Part shown: positions 31,411 to 41,082 of the stretch, piece after piece
Layout: each line of letters starts with the position of its first letter
Numbering within the stretch: the first letter of the stretch is position 1
Assembly: GCF_024347375.1 (NCBI RefSeq)
Contig: NZ_AP025470.1
Location: 1,178,001-1,242,000 of the forward strand
Reading direction: 5' to 3'
Source: Vibrio coralliirubri
GTDB taxonomy: Bacteria; Pseudomonadota; Gammaproteobacteria; Enterobacterales; Vibrionaceae
Length of the DNA: 64,000 nt
Notes under the pieces: model-generated
Database searches by the model: none
Seen by the model: only the letters and a program-made list of their open reading frames with translations
Told to the model about the DNA's origin: nothing
Made by a program: the position numbers and the translations under genes

Positions 31411-33345
31411 TTATGAGGATTTACGAACTCTTAGGTACCACTCAGATAGCAGTCTCACTTGTTTCTCGGTGTAGCCTTTTTCCATCATACGAGCAACGAA
31501 GTCGTCATGTTTTTTCTGATCATCCGTTGAGGTCTTAGCATTGAACGAAATAACAGGAAGTAGCTCTTCTGTGTTAGAGAACATTTTCTTCTCAATCACA
31601 GTGCGCAGTTTCTCGTAGCTCGTCCACACTGGGTTTTGACCGTTATTGTTGGCTTTGGCACGAAGCACAAAGTTCACAATCTCATTTCGGAAGTCTTTAG
31701 GGTTACTGATACCGGCGGTTTTCTCGATTTTCTCTAGTTCACCATTCAGAGAAGCACGGTCAAATAGCTGGCCTGTTTCTGGATCGCGGTACTCTTGGTC
31801 TTGAATCCAGAAGTCTGCGTAGGTGACATAGCGGTCGAAAATATTCTGACCGTACTCAGAGTAAGACTCTAGATAAGCGGTTTGAATCTCTTTACCGATG
31901 AACTCTACGTAGCGTGGTACTAGGTATCCTTTCAAGAACTCTAGATACTTCTCAGCGGTCTCTTGAGGGAACTGCTCACGTTCGATTTGCTGCTCAATAA
32001 CGTAGAACAGGTGCACTGGGTTCGCGGCCACTTCGGCTTGGTCGAAATTAAACACACGAGATAGGATCTTAAAGGCGAAACGCGTTGATAGCCCAGACAT
32101 GCCTTCGTCAACGCCGGCATAATCTCGGTACTCTTGGTAGCTCTTCGCTTTTGGATCGGTGTCTTTTAGAGTCTCACCATCGTAAACACGCATTTTTGAG
32201 AACAGAGAAGAGTTTTCAGGTTCTTTCAGTCTCGATAGGATGCTGAATTGCGATAGCAGATCGAGTGTGCTCGGGGAACAAGGGGCTTTGGACAGTTCAC
32301 TGTGTTCCAGCAGCTTCTGGTAGATCTTAACTTCTTCAGAAACGCGCAGACAGTAAGGGACTTTTACAATGTACACACGGTCTAGGAAGGCTTCGTTGTT
32401 TTTGTTGTTACGGAAGGTCTGCCACTCGGATTCGTTCGAGTGAGCCAGAATCATACCGTCAAATGGCAGTGCAGAAAGCCCTTCGGTACCGTTGAAGTTA
32501 CCTTCTTGTGTTGCCGTTAGTAGAGGGTGCAATACCTTGATTGGTGCTTTGAACATCTCCACGAATTCCATCACACCTTGGTTGGCTTTACATAGCGCAC
32601 CAGAGTAGCTGTAAGCATCAGGATCATCTTGAGAGAAGTGCTCAAGTTTACGAATATCAACTTTACCAACCAGAGACGAGATATCTTGGTTGTTTTCATC
32701 TCCTGGCTCTGTTTTCGCGATCGCAACTTGATCGAGAATAGAAGGGCGCAGTTTGATGACTTTGAATTTGGAAATATCACCGCCAAAATCGTGCAGACGT
32801 TTTGCTGCCCACGGAGACATAATTGAGCGAAGATAGCGTTTCTCAATGCCATATTCGTTCTTCAATAAGTCGCCGTCTTCGTTAACATCGAATAGACAGA
32901 ATGGGTGATCGTTTACTGGGCTTCGTTCACCGTCAGCAGACAATACATAGATTGGTAGTTTCTGCATCAGGGCTTTGAGTTTTTCAGCGAGAGAAGATTT
33001 ACCACCGCCCACAGGGCCAAGTAGGTAAAGGATTTGTTTACGTTCTTCTAAACCTTGCGCAGCATGTTTTAAGTAAGAAACAATCTGTTCAATCGCATCT
33101 TCCATACCGTAGAAATCTTTAAACTCGCTGTAGCGTGAGATGACACGGTTCGAGAAAATACGACTCAGTTGAGGGTCTTGAGCGGTGTCAATAACCTCTG
33201 GTTCGCCAATGGCTAGTAATAAGCGCTCGGCAGCATTAGCGTAAGCACTTTTATCGTCTTTACACAGCCCTAAGAACTCTTGCAATGTCAGCTCTTCTTC
33301 CTTGGCTGCTTCATAACGTGATTGATAGTGGTCAAAAATACTCAT
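31411..33345 (-). CDS. prkA: PrkA family serine protein kinase (YeaG)
   Basis: A 644-residue protein. N-terminal AAA-like PrkA domain with Walker A GPVGGGKSS (residues 110-118), a Walker B-like region, LAHSNESEWQTF, and the C-terminal kinase-like region. Family knowledge: YeaG/PrkA is a serine kinase/AAA protein induced by nitrogen and carbon starvation and sigma-S. I use the ATG at 33345 (MSIFDHYQSRYEAAKEEE), preceded by GGGGA at the right distance; a GTG two codons earlier is possible. First gene of the prkA-yeaH-spoVR operon. Confidence 0.94.
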   Translation of the reverse strand: MSIFDHYQSRYEAAKEEELTLQEFLGLCKDDKSAYANAAERLLLAIGEPEVIDTAQDPQLSRIFSNRVISRYSEFKDFYGMEDAIEQIVSYLKHAAQGLEERKQILYLLGPVGGGKSSLAEKLKALMQKLPIYVLSADGERSPVNDHPFCLFDVNEDGDLLKNEYGIEKRYLRSIMSPWAAKRLHDFGGDISKFKVIKLRPSILDQVAIAKTEPGDENNQDISSLVGKVDIRKLEHFSQDDPDAYSYSGALCKANQGVMEFVEMFKAPIKVLHPLLTATQEGNFNGTEGLSALPFDGMILAHSNESEWQTFRNNKNNEAFLDRVYIVKVPYCLRVSEEVKIYQKLLEHSELSKAPCSPSTLDLLSQFSILSRLKEPENSSLFSKMRVYDGETLKDTDPKAKSYQEYRDYAGVDEGMSGLSTRFAFKILSRVFNFDQAEVAANPVHLFYVIEQQIEREQFPQETAEKYLEFLKGYLVPRYVEFIGKEIQTAYLESYSEYGQNIFDRYVTYADFWIQDQEYRDPETGQLFDRASLNGELEKIEKTAGISNPKDFRNEIVNFVLRAKANNNGQNPVWTSYEKLRTVIEKKMFSNTEELLPVISFNAKTSTDDQKKHDDFVARMMEKGYTEKQVRLLSEWYLRVRKSS

Positions 33346-33699
33346 AGTCACATTCCCCTTGTTAACCAGTCAAAACTGACGAGCGATTGAAAAATAGGCT
33401 CTCCCTACATTTTAAGGTTAGACCCGCTTCCACAATTTTGCTTAACAATTATGTATTTATTTACAATTTTGCGTGTGAAAAACGTGGCGAGCGCAATAGG
33501 CAACTTGAGGCGCGTAGAATCAAATTATTTTACATTCGAGGGGATCTGGCCGTTTGTTTTGAGATTTTAGGTCGCTTAATAATACTCACAATGGATTTAT
33601 GTGTATTAGATGTATAACTGGGCTCTATTGATCTTTTAGAATGAAGTACCATATAATGCGCGACGTTATCAAAAATTGCTCAATAAATAGGTAGATGTA
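33346..33699. other. Divergent control region of prkA and the 33700 gene
   Basis: No gene. It should hold the prkA promoter and holds a good sigma-70 promoter for the rightward gene (33628-33657). Confidence 0.55.
33628..33657 (+). promoter_or_regulatory. Sigma-70 promoter of the MipA/OmpV gene
   Basis: TTGATC, 18 bp spacer, TATAAT; 42 bp before the GTG start at 33700. Confidence 0.6.
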
Positions 33700-34455
33700 G
33701 TGAAGACTAATGGGTTAAAAATAGTGGCTATCAGTGCTGCGTTAATGGCTTCAACAACAGCACATGCAAGAATCTCGCAGTGGTCATTGGGTGTTGCCGC
33801 CTCTTATTCTCCTGCTGTTTATAAAGATACACCATCAAACCGTGCCGTGATCCCTATGATTGGTTATGAAGGTGAGCACTTCTTTATGCGTGGTTTCAGC
33901 GCTGGTTATCGCTTATTACCAGCAGGCTCACCGCAAAACATCGTATTTCGAGCGGTTTATGATTCAAGAACATTAAAGCCGGGTGATTCCGATAACGTCG
34001 ATATTCAAAAGTTGGATGAACGTGATGCCTCGATATTGGGCGGTATCAGTTATCAAGTGATCACTCTGGTTGGTATGTTTGAAGCGACTGCGGGTTCGGA
34101 TTTAGGCTTTAAGCACAACGGTATTTATGCGGAAGCAGCATGGCGTCTACCTATTCGTCGTAATGGCTGGGCGATTACCCCATCTATTGGTTACGCCTAC
34201 AACAGCGAGCGTTTGAACAATCATTTATATGGTGTGAGTTCAGCTGAAGCGGCAAGAACTAACTTAGATGAATTCGACGCAGACTGGGATGGTCAGTACT
34301 TTATTGGTTTAGGTGGCTATCTGCATGTTACGCCGAACGTTCGAGTGACAGGTGGCGTTCGTTATACCAACCTTGAAGGCGATATTGAGAATAGCCCAAT
34401 ACTTGAAAGTGGCATCAACATGGCCGCCAACGTCGGTGTGGCTTACGTTTTCTAG
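33700..34455 (+). CDS. MipA/OmpV family outer-membrane protein
   Basis: A 251-residue barrel with signal peptide (LKIVAISAALMASTTAHA). Family blocks: VAASYSPAVYKDTPSNRAV, PMIGYEGEHFFMRGFSAGYR, and the C-terminal NVGVAYVF. MipA binds murein-synthesising enzymes in E. coli; OmpV is an outer-membrane protein of vibrios. The start is a GTG. Its 3' end plus terminator are duplicated at 35547-35642, the scar of a lost tandem paralogue. Confidence 0.88.
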   Translation: MKTNGLKIVAISAALMASTTAHARISQWSLGVAASYSPAVYKDTPSNRAVIPMIGYEGEHFFMRGFSAGYRLLPAGSPQNIVFRAVYDSRTLKPGDSDNVDIQKLDERDASILGGISYQVITLVGMFEATAGSDLGFKHNGIYAEAAWRLPIRRNGWAITPSIGYAYNSERLNNHLYGVSSAEAARTNLDEFDADWDGQYFIGLGGYLHVTPNVRVTGGVRYTNLEGDIENSPILESGINMAANVGVAYVF

Positions 34456-34489
34456 TTGCTTTGTTTTTTCTCTTTGTGTACGAACATTA

Positions 34490-34523
34490 AAAAAGGGTTA
34501 CTTATGATGAGTAACCCTTTTTA
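34490..34523 (+). terminator. Terminator of the MipA/OmpV gene
   Basis: AAAGGGTTACT / AGTAACCCTTT with a T run; nearly identical to the terminator at 35608. Confidence 0.93.
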
Positions 34524-34635
34524 TTTATGCGAAGTACAGGCCGATGACAACAAGAATCGGAGCAAAGAAACGCATTGTATGGCTAGATTTAGCACTCATC
34601 AGCTCAATTGATGTAAAACCTTCCTGCTTCATACG

Positions 34636-35205
34636 TTAGAAAGTGAAACCAGCTTGTAGAGCTAGAGTGGTATCACTGTCTAGGTTTAGACCACCTGAGC
34701 TGAAGTCGTACCAATCAAAACCGACACGCGCCATAAACTTTGAGTTACCAAACATTGGTTGCGCAGACTTAAATTCAGCACCGATGCCGTAAGTTGCCCC
34801 CCACTTGCTATCTGAATGCTTGTTATTCACTGAACCATCTTTATCAGTAATCGTTGATTTAGAATTAAAGTTTGAGTAAGCAACACCAATTTTACCGTAG
34901 ATAGCAAAAGATTCATCGAAACTATATTTATACATTGGCGCTAGAGACATTTTGAAGTGTTGGTAATCGCCCTTGTGCTTAGTTAGGTCGCCGTTTGCGT
35001 CTGAAGTAACATCGCTGATATCTGAATCGATGTAATTCATCGTTGATTCTAGATAAAAGTTTGTATCAAGAATTTGTGAACCAACAGTGAATTGTGCGCC
35101 TGTGTCGTCTTCGTTAATGCCAACGCCGCCAAGTACGTACATTTCGTTAGCTGCGAAAGCTGAAGTAGACATGATAGCTAGTGATGCAAGGATGAATTTT
35201 CTCAT
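34636..35205 (-). CDS. Outer-membrane beta-barrel protein (porin-like, about 8 strands)
   Basis: A 189-residue protein with signal peptide MRKFILASLAIMSTSAFA and eight or so alternating strands (MYVLGGVGINEDDTGAQFTV; MAPMYKY-type central strands; GATYGIGAEFKSA), ending LQAGFTF. It resembles the OMP_b-brl/AcfA-like small barrels of vibrios. Function unknown; surface-exposed loops are acidic. It is convergent with the rightward MipA/OmpV gene. A single-gene unit. Confidence 0.78.
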   Translation of the reverse strand: MRKFILASLAIMSTSAFAANEMYVLGGVGINEDDTGAQFTVGSQILDTNFYLESTMNYIDSDISDVTSDANGDLTKHKGDYQHFKMSLAPMYKYSFDESFAIYGKIGVAYSNFNSKSTITDKDGSVNNKHSDSKWGATYGIGAEFKSAQPMFGNSKFMARVGFDWYDFSSGGLNLDSDTTLALQAGFTF

Positions 35206-35546
35206 TTTGTTTATCGCTCTGGTTAATAAATTTCGGGGGGAATTCTAGCTATCTTATTTAAAATAAAAAACACCGTTCAAAATCGAGCGATGGTTTTTAA
35301 TTTGTATTAAAGGTTTCGAAGTGGGATTAACAAAGATGAATGAACTAATTGTTTGTAAATACTAGGTTTTTGTTCGTTGGTTAATTGTCGATATCAGAGA
35401 AATCAATTGGAAATGGTTCAATATTTAATATCTTATCTTTATGATTCATTCGCGTTTCTGTATCTGAAGTACACTTTTTATCCACATCGCTTCATAAGTC
35501 CCGTTTTCTGTTTGTGAATATTCACTATCTACATACATGTGACGTC
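35206..35546. other. Promoter region of the 35205 gene; otherwise empty
   Basis: AT-rich, no gene. The rightward end merges into the remnant of a lost paralogue at 35547. Confidence 0.5.
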
Positions 35547-35607
35547 AAATGTCGGTACTGCTTACGCTTTCTAGTTGCTTTGATTTTGCTCTTTGTGTGC
35601 GAACATT
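35547..35607 (+). pseudogene. 3' end of a lost MipA/OmpV paralogue
   Basis: AAT GTC GGT ACT GCT TAC GCT TTC TAG reads NVGTAYAF-stop, the counterpart of NVGVAYVF at the end of the 33700 gene. The following 35 bases also match the 3' untranslated part there, up to the shared terminator. No more of the gene remains upstream. Confidence 0.75.
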
Positions 35608-35642
35608 AAAAAAGGGTTACTCATGATGAGTAACCCTTTTTC
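35608..35642 (+). terminator. Orphan terminator, duplicate of 34490-34523
   Basis: AAAGGGTTACTCATGATGAG-type stem with AGTAACCCTTTTT. It now also serves the leftward yfbU, since it is symmetrical (Ts on both sides). Confidence 0.88.
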
Positions 35643-35681
35643 TTGAAACTTTTTAAAAGTTATCGCTGATCTATTAACGTA

Positions 35682-36182
35682 TTAAGCGCTAAAGATTTGA
35701 GATAGCTCTGTCGCACATAGGTGGTACTGACGAGGACAGTTGCGCCATGTTGTTAGCATGCGACGATACTTCTCTAGCATTGGCATTTGGCTATTGAAGT
35801 GGTGATCGGCTTTGTCGAATTGAGGGTAAAGACCTTCAGAATCAACAAGGAAACGCACGTAATGTACGATCTGCGCTTCAGAAGCGATATCAAAACCTAA
35901 GAACTGCAGGCGACGTTGATCTACTTCAGCACGTTCTTGTTCTGCAAGCATTTTGTTCGACTCTTGCATTGCATGGTACATCTCCATGATGTCGATAATT
36001 TCGCGACATTCTGCTTCAGTCAAACAACCAAACTCTTTATTAAGCTCACGCATTTGGAGTTCGTAACCACGTTCTACAATCGTTTGTAGACGTTGGTATT
36101 TAGCGGAGTTCTCAGGATCCATTTGAGACATTAGGTAGTATTGATTTGATAGAATTAGACGCTGAGCATTGGTCATTTCCAT
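35682..36182 (-). CDS. yfbU: YfbU family protein
   Basis: A 166-residue protein nearly colinear with E. coli Yfb[73 protein letters not shown] and [15 protein letters not shown]. All helical. The function is not established; in E. coli overexpression has been linked with cell death. It is a single gene between the OMP remnants and pflA. Confidence 0.95.
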   Translation of the reverse strand: MEMTNAQRLILSNQYYLMSQMDPENSAKYQRLQTIVERGYELQMRELNKEFGCLTEAECREIIDIMEMYHAMQESNKMLAEQERAEVDQRRLQFLGFDIASEAQIVHYVRFLVDSEGLYPQFDKADHHFNSQMPMLEKYRRMLTTWRNCPRQYHLCATELSQIFSA

Positions 36183-36347
36183 GGGAGGAGCCTCACTAAA
36201 AAACTAAATGTTGTATTCTTTTGTTGCAGTAAGAGTAACAGCATTCCTACGAGTGGAAACATGATCTCAACACGGATTTAATATGATTTTTTGAATTGAT
36301 AAACAAAAGTTGTAAAGAAAAGTGAAAGGATTGGTATAACCATAAAA

Positions 36348-36378
36348 GAAAACGCCCCAATCGAAATTGAGGCGTTTG
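36348..36378 (-). terminator. Terminator of pflA
   Basis: On the minus strand AAACGCCTCAAT / ATTGGGGCGTTT (one G-U) with a TTCG loop and a T-rich tail. Confidence 0.9.
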
Positions 36379-36403
36379 AAAACACTATGAACGTAGGTCT
36401 AGA

Positions 36404-37144
36404 TTAGTATTTTACGTTTGAATGGTACTGGCTAAGAACAGCAACAATCTCGTCCATTTTCTCTTTGCTTGGCGGATTTGTACCTTCAAGAGGGTAGTCA
36501 AAACCAAGTGCTTCCCACTTATGTGCACCAAGCTTATGGTATGGAAGAAGTTCTACTTTCTCGATGTTGTCCATGTCTTTGATGAATTCACCTAGCAGAT
36601 GAGCATCTTCAGGTGTATCTGTGTAGCCAGGGACAATCACGTAACGAATCCAAGTTTTCTTACCAATTTTGTGCAAGTAGCGCGCAAAATCCAGAGTGCG
36701 TCTGTTTGATACACCAATGAAATCATGGTGAATCTCATCTCGCATGTGCTTAAGATCGAGCATTACTAGATCAGAGGCTTCTAGGACTTCATCAACCACT
36801 TCAGTGTGCTTACGAATGTAGCCATTAGTATCAAGACAAGTGTGGATGCCTTCAGCTTGAGCTGCGCGGAAAAAGTCACGAACAAACTCAGGTTGTAGCA
36901 TCGCTTCACCACCAGAACAGGTGATACCACCGCCCGATGCTTTCATGAAATGACGGTATGATTTTGCTTCGTTGATGATCTCTTCGACCGTTACTTCCTT
37001 TCCGTCATGAAGATCCCATGTATCACGGTTATGACAGTACATACAACGCATTAAGCAGCCTTGAAGAAACACAATAAAGCGGATACCAGGGCCATCGACA
37101 GTACCACAAGATTCGAATGAGTGAATGCGACCAGTTGTAGACAT
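36404..37144 (-). CDS. pflA: Pyruvate formate-lyase activating enzyme
   Basis: A 246-residue radical-SAM enzyme. C30-x3-C34-x2-C37 ([16 protein letters not shown]) holds the 4Fe-4S cluster; [17 protein letters not shown] is the GGE SAM-binding segment; [13 protein letters not shown] is the PflA C-terminal signature. It installs the glycyl radical on PflB under anaerobic conditions in the cytoplasm. It is leftward, downstream of pflB with the LpxR-like gene in between, so it has its own terminator and probably its own promoter. Confidence 0.96.
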   Translation of the reverse strand: MSTTGRIHSFESCGTVDGPGIRFIVFLQGCLMRCMYCHNRDTWDLHDGKEVTVEEIINEAKSYRHFMKASGGGITCSGGEAMLQPEFVRDFFRAAQAEGIHTCLDTNGYIRKHTEVVDEVLEASDLVMLDLKHMRDEIHHDFIGVSNRRTLDFARYLHKIGKKTWIRYVIVPGYTDTPEDAHLLGEFIKDMDNIEKVELLPYHKLGAHKWEALGFDYPLEGTNPPSKEKMDEIVAVLSQYHSNVKY

Positions 37145-37232
37145 GAGCTATTCTCGTAGAGGAATTTATACCGTTTATTTTATTACAAAAACGGTACATA
37201 AAATAGGGTCAAATGGTAACGAGACCTTTAAA

Positions 37233-37270
37233 AATAAAGGCAACCACCTGTGAAGATAATTGCCTTTATT
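37233..37270 (-). terminator. Terminator of the LpxR-like gene
   Basis: AATAAAGGCAA / TTGCCTTTATT; on the minus strand TTTATTTTT follows. Confidence 0.88.
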
Positions 37271-37308
37271 AAACTTGAAAAGTAAAGGACGACAGCCCTT
37301 ACTGGTGG

Positions 37309-38298
37309 CTAGAAGAATGCAAACATTGTGATACCGCCAGTGGTGTACACTGACTCTTTCGCTTCTTCGTAATCCGGTGTTTTTGCTGTTAGCGCGAAAG
37401 AGGCACCAACGTATTGGTTATACCAAGCCACACCAAGCACAGCAGTCGCCTGAATGTTCTCTAAAGTGACATCGTATTGTTCTGGATTCGGCCAATTATC
37501 TTCGATTTCAGAACGATCGCCTTCGATAGTCAGATCGTTGAATCGGTAACGACCTTCAAGGCCTGCATAGGTAAACCAACCAGCGTTTGATGCGCCGATC
37601 ATGCCCGGTTTGAATGGGTTTTCTGTGGTGATGTTAGCTGCACCAAAGTTACCGCCTAAGTCCGTACCCCAGCGGAACATAAAACCAGTCGAGATATCAC
37701 TTCTAAAGTTACCGACGTTGATTTCTGAAACGTTAGAGATTTCGTAGTCAGTATTCGCAAGAGCTTGATTACGCATTAAGTTGAAATGGCTTAGGTAACC
37801 AACGCTTCCCGCCCACTCATCATCAACTTGGTATTCCCAACCCATCGGCTCATCCGACTTAGTGATTGAGTGAACCAGCTTTTGAGCGTCTTCTGACAGC
37901 GCGCGCTCGCCCGTGGTACCAAACGTGATATTAAAACGTTGGGCTTGCTGTGGGTTTAAGCTGATGTAATTGAATTCAGTGTGTAGGTAACCTGCGTATG
38001 GACGATCATTAGCCGACGGTGTTTCTAACTCAATGTCAGAAGGGGTGTACATCTTGTGGCCAATGGTGATTTCCCACTTGTCTAGAGAGCTTGCGCCCCA
38101 GTAAGAAAGGCTCAGTGGTTTTACCCAGTTATATGGCGTAATACTTGATGATGTGTAACCCAGAAATAAGCCGTTGGTATAGTCTTGGTCGACACCAAAA
38201 ATACCATCATTATCTAAAGCAAAAGTTAACGTAGAACGCTCAGAGGCTAAAGATGAGAAAGAGAGAAGAATCAGGGGTAAACAACGCAGGTATTTCAT
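37309..38298 (-). CDS. LpxR-like lipid A 3'-O-deacylase family protein (DUF2219)
   Basis: A 329-residue outer-membrane barrel with signal peptide (MKYLRCLPLILLSFSSLASE). Family residues seen: the ALDNDGIFG-x-DQDYTNG block (Asn/Asp pair and the TNG turn), GHKMYTPSDI and NDRPYAGYLHTEF. In Salmonella LpxR these strands hold the Ca2+-dependent active site that removes the 3'-acyloxyacyl group of lipid A at the cell surface. Activity here is inferred from the family. It sits between pflB and pflA, which is a notable break of the usual pfl pair. Ends AFF. Confidence 0.82.
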   Translation of the reverse strand: MKYLRCLPLILLSFSSLASERSTLTFALDNDGIFGVDQDYTNGLFLGYTSSSITPYNWVKPLSLSYWGASSLDKWEITIGHKMYTPSDIELETPSANDRPYAGYLHTEFNYISLNPQQAQRFNITFGTTGERALSEDAQKLVHSITKSDEPMGWEYQVDDEWAGSVGYLSHFNLMRNQALANTDYEISNVSEINVGNFRSDISTGFMFRWGTDLGGNFGAANITTENPFKPGMIGASNAGWFTYAGLEGRYRFNDLTIEGDRSEIEDNWPNPEQYDVTLENIQATAVLGVAWYNQYVGASFALTAKTPDYEEAKESVYTTGGITMFAFF

Positions 38299-38441
38299 GG
38301 AGCAGTTACTCTTAAATTATGAACCGCGATATTACCGTAATTTGACAGAATTTGTGGAAAAAAAGTGAATGACAGGGTGCTTTTTTGCTCAACCTAACAT
38401 TTCGCGGGATAGGTGAGAGCAGTGCGATTTATTTCAGATAT

Positions 38442-38468
38442 AAAAAAGCCCCGCACATTGGCGAGGCT
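38442..38468 (-). terminator. Terminator of pflB
   Basis: On the minus strand AGCCTCGC / GCGGGGCT (one G-U) with a 6-nt loop and six Ts. Confidence 0.9.
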
Positions 38469-38498
38469 AATATTATTTACTGTCTATTGAGCGTGAGC

Positions 38499-40775
38499 TT
38501 ATAGAGACTCAGTAAATGTACGTGCGATTACGTCAGCTTGTTGCTCTGCAGTTAGAGAGTTAAAGCGAACAGCGTAACCAGATACACGGATTGTTAGCTG
38601 AGGGTATTTCTCAGGGTGCTTAACTGCGTCTTCAAGAGTTTCGCGGTTAAGAACGTTAACGTTAAGGTGTTGACCACCTTCAATGCCAGCTTCGTGGTGG
38701 AAGTAACCATCCATTAGGCCTGCAAGGTTAGCACGTTGGCTGTCTTGTTCTTTACCTAGTGCGTTTGGCACGATAGAGAACGTGTAAGAGATACCATCTT
38801 GTGCGTCAGCAAACGGTAGTTTACCTACAGACGTTAGTGAAGCTACAGCGCCTTTCTCATCACGACCGTGCATTGGGTTTGCACCAGGAGCGAAAGGAGC
38901 GCCAGCACGACGACCGTCTGGAGTGTTACCTGTTTTCTTACCGTAAACCACGTTAGACGTGATAGTAAGAACTGACTGTGTAGGGATAGAGTTACGGTAA
39001 GTCTTAAGCTTACGGATCTTGTTCATGAACGTAGAAACTAGTTCACAAGCAATATCATCTACACGAGAGTCGTTGTTACCGTATTTAGGGTAATCGCCTT
39101 CGATTTCGAAGTCAGTTGCGATGCCATCTTCGTCACGGATTGGTTTAACAGTCGCGAACTTGATTGCAGACAGTGAGTCAGCTGCAACAGATAGACCAGC
39201 AATACCACAAGCCATTGTACGACGAACGTCACGGTCATGAAGAGCCATTAGAGACGCTTCGTAGCTGTACTTGTCGTGCATGTAGTGAATGCTGTTTAGC
39301 GCAGTCACGTATTGCTTAGCTAGCCAGTCCATGAAGTGATCTAGACGGTCCATTACTTTATCGTAATCAAGAACAGCGTCAGTCATTGGAGCTTCTTTAG
39401 GACCAACTTGCATCTTAAGTTTTTCGTCCACACCGCCGTTGATTGCGTAAAGCATTGTTTTCGCAAGGTTAGCACGAGCACCGAAGAACTGCATTTGCTT
39501 ACCAACGATCATTGGAGATACACAACAAGCGATAGCGTAATCATCAGACTCAAGGTCAGGACGCATTAGGTCATCATTTTCGTACTGGATAGAAGAAGTA
39601 TCGATAGATACCTTCGCACAGAAACGTTTGAAGCCGTCAGGTAGTTGCTCAGACCAAAGAACAGTGATGTTTGGCTCTGGAGAAGGACCCATAGTGTATA
39701 GAGAGTTTAGGAAACGGAAGTTCGAACGCGTTACTAGCGTACGACCGTCGATACCCATACCACCCATAGACTCTGTTGCCCAGATTGGGTCGCCAGAGAA
39801 TAGCTCATCGTACTCAGGAGTACGTAGGAAACGAACCATACGCAGCTTCATTACGAAGTGGTCGATCATTTCTTGTGCTTGGTCTTCTGTGATTTTGCCA
39901 GCAGCGATATCGCGCTCGATGTAGATGTCTAGGAAAGTCGAAGTACGACCTAGAGACATTGCAGCACCGTTTTGAGATTTAACAGCAGCTAGGTAGCCGA
40001 AGTAAGTCCACTGAATAGCTTCTTGAGCAGTTTGAGCTGGCTCAGAGATATCGAAACCGTATTTCTCAGCCATTTGCTTGATTTGACCTAGAGCACGATG
40101 TTGCTCAGAGATCTCTTCACGCAATTGCATTGTTGCAGCAAGATCTTCGCCGTTCTCGAAACGCTCTTGTAGAGAAGCGAATTGAGCAGCTTTATCTTTC
40201 ATTAGGAAATCAATACCGTAAAGTGCAACACGACGGTAGTCACCAATGATACGACCACGGCCGTAAGCATCAGGAAGACCAGTCAGAACACCAGACTTAC
40301 GACATTTTAGGATATCAGGAGTGTAGATATCGAAAACGCCAGCATTGTGTGTTTTGCGGTATTCTGAGTAGATTTTTGAAACCATTGGGTCAAGAGTTTC
40401 ACCGTATGCTTTACAAGAACCTTCAACCATACGTACACCACCGTTAGGGATGATTGCACGTTTTAGTGGCTTCTCAGTTTGTAGACCAACGATAGTCTCA
40501 AGATCTTTCTCAATGTAACCTGCATCGTGAGCAGTAATGGTAGAGATAACAGAAGTATCGAAATCTACAGGTGCTTTAGTTGCGTTTTCCTGTTTGATAC
40601 CTTCCATTACCGAAGACCAAAGCTTGTTAGTTGCTTCAGTACCCTCAGAAACTAGGAAAGACTCGTCGCCTTCATACGGCGTGTAGTTCTTTTGAATGAA
40701 ATCACGAACGTTTACTTCGCTTTGCCACTCACCTGCAGCAAAATCTTCCCAAGCTTTAGCAAATTGCTCTGCCAT
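38499..40775 (-). CDS. pflB: Pyruvate formate-lyase
   Basis: A 758-residue glycyl-radical enzyme converting pyruvate and CoA to acetyl-CoA and formate during anaerobic growth. Landmarks: the adjacent catalytic cysteines in [14 protein letters not shown], and the C-terminal glycyl radical loop [20 protein letters not shown]. Length equals E. coli PflB (760). Start [17 protein letters not shown] is preceded by a normal ribosome-binding site. In E. coli focA precedes pflB; here the upstream gene is the DUF3360 permease. Activated by PflA at 36404. Confidence 0.97.
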   Translation of the reverse strand: MAEQFAKAWEDFAAGEWQSEVNVRDFIQKNYTPYEGDESFLVSEGTEATNKLWSSVMEGIKQENATKAPVDFDTSVISTITAHDAGYIEKDLETIVGLQTEKPLKRAIIPNGGVRMVEGSCKAYGETLDPMVSKIYSEYRKTHNAGVFDIYTPDILKCRKSGVLTGLPDAYGRGRIIGDYRRVALYGIDFLMKDKAAQFASLQERFENGEDLAATMQLREEISEQHRALGQIKQMAEKYGFDISEPAQTAQEAIQWTYFGYLAAVKSQNGAAMSLGRTSTFLDIYIERDIAAGKITEDQAQEMIDHFVMKLRMVRFLRTPEYDELFSGDPIWATESMGGMGIDGRTLVTRSNFRFLNSLYTMGPSPEPNITVLWSEQLPDGFKRFCAKVSIDTSSIQYENDDLMRPDLESDDYAIACCVSPMIVGKQMQFFGARANLAKTMLYAINGGVDEKLKMQVGPKEAPMTDAVLDYDKVMDRLDHFMDWLAKQYVTALNSIHYMHDKYSYEASLMALHDRDVRRTMACGIAGLSVAADSLSAIKFATVKPIRDEDGIATDFEIEGDYPKYGNNDSRVDDIACELVSTFMNKIRKLKTYRNSIPTQSVLTITSNVVYGKKTGNTPDGRRAGAPFAPGANPMHGRDEKGAVASLTSVGKLPFADAQDGISYTFSIVPNALGKEQDSQRANLAGLMDGYFHHEAGIEGGQHLNVNVLNRETLEDAVKHPEKYPQLTIRVSGYAVRFNSLTAEQQADVIARTFTESL

Positions 40776-41082
40776 GACATACCTACCTTTTTAGTAGAAA
40801 AAATACGTACATTAACACTGTTGAGCCAGCGCCCCTCGTAAGGGTAGTACACTCTTATTAATAACAATATATATGAGCATATAAGCGTCATATGGTTATA
40901 TATATTGTCACTACTTTTTATATGTTGTCTTTACTCTATGAATTCAAGACTACGCTAAAAAATTCCTGCAAACCTTAAACTAAATCAATAAATGCCAAAA
41001 AAAGTTGAAAAAATTTGAGTGACAGGGGTTGCCACCCAAACTTTTTTTTAATCCTAATACTACTTTTGTGTAGTAAGGACCA
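40776..41082. other. pflB promoter region
   Basis: No gene. It is AT-rich with TATAT runs at 40867-40915. TTAAACTAAATCAA at 40975-40988 keeps one perfect FNR half-site (ATCAA) and a poor second half. No clear terminator for the upstream permease gene except an A/T tract near 41040. Confidence 0.45.
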
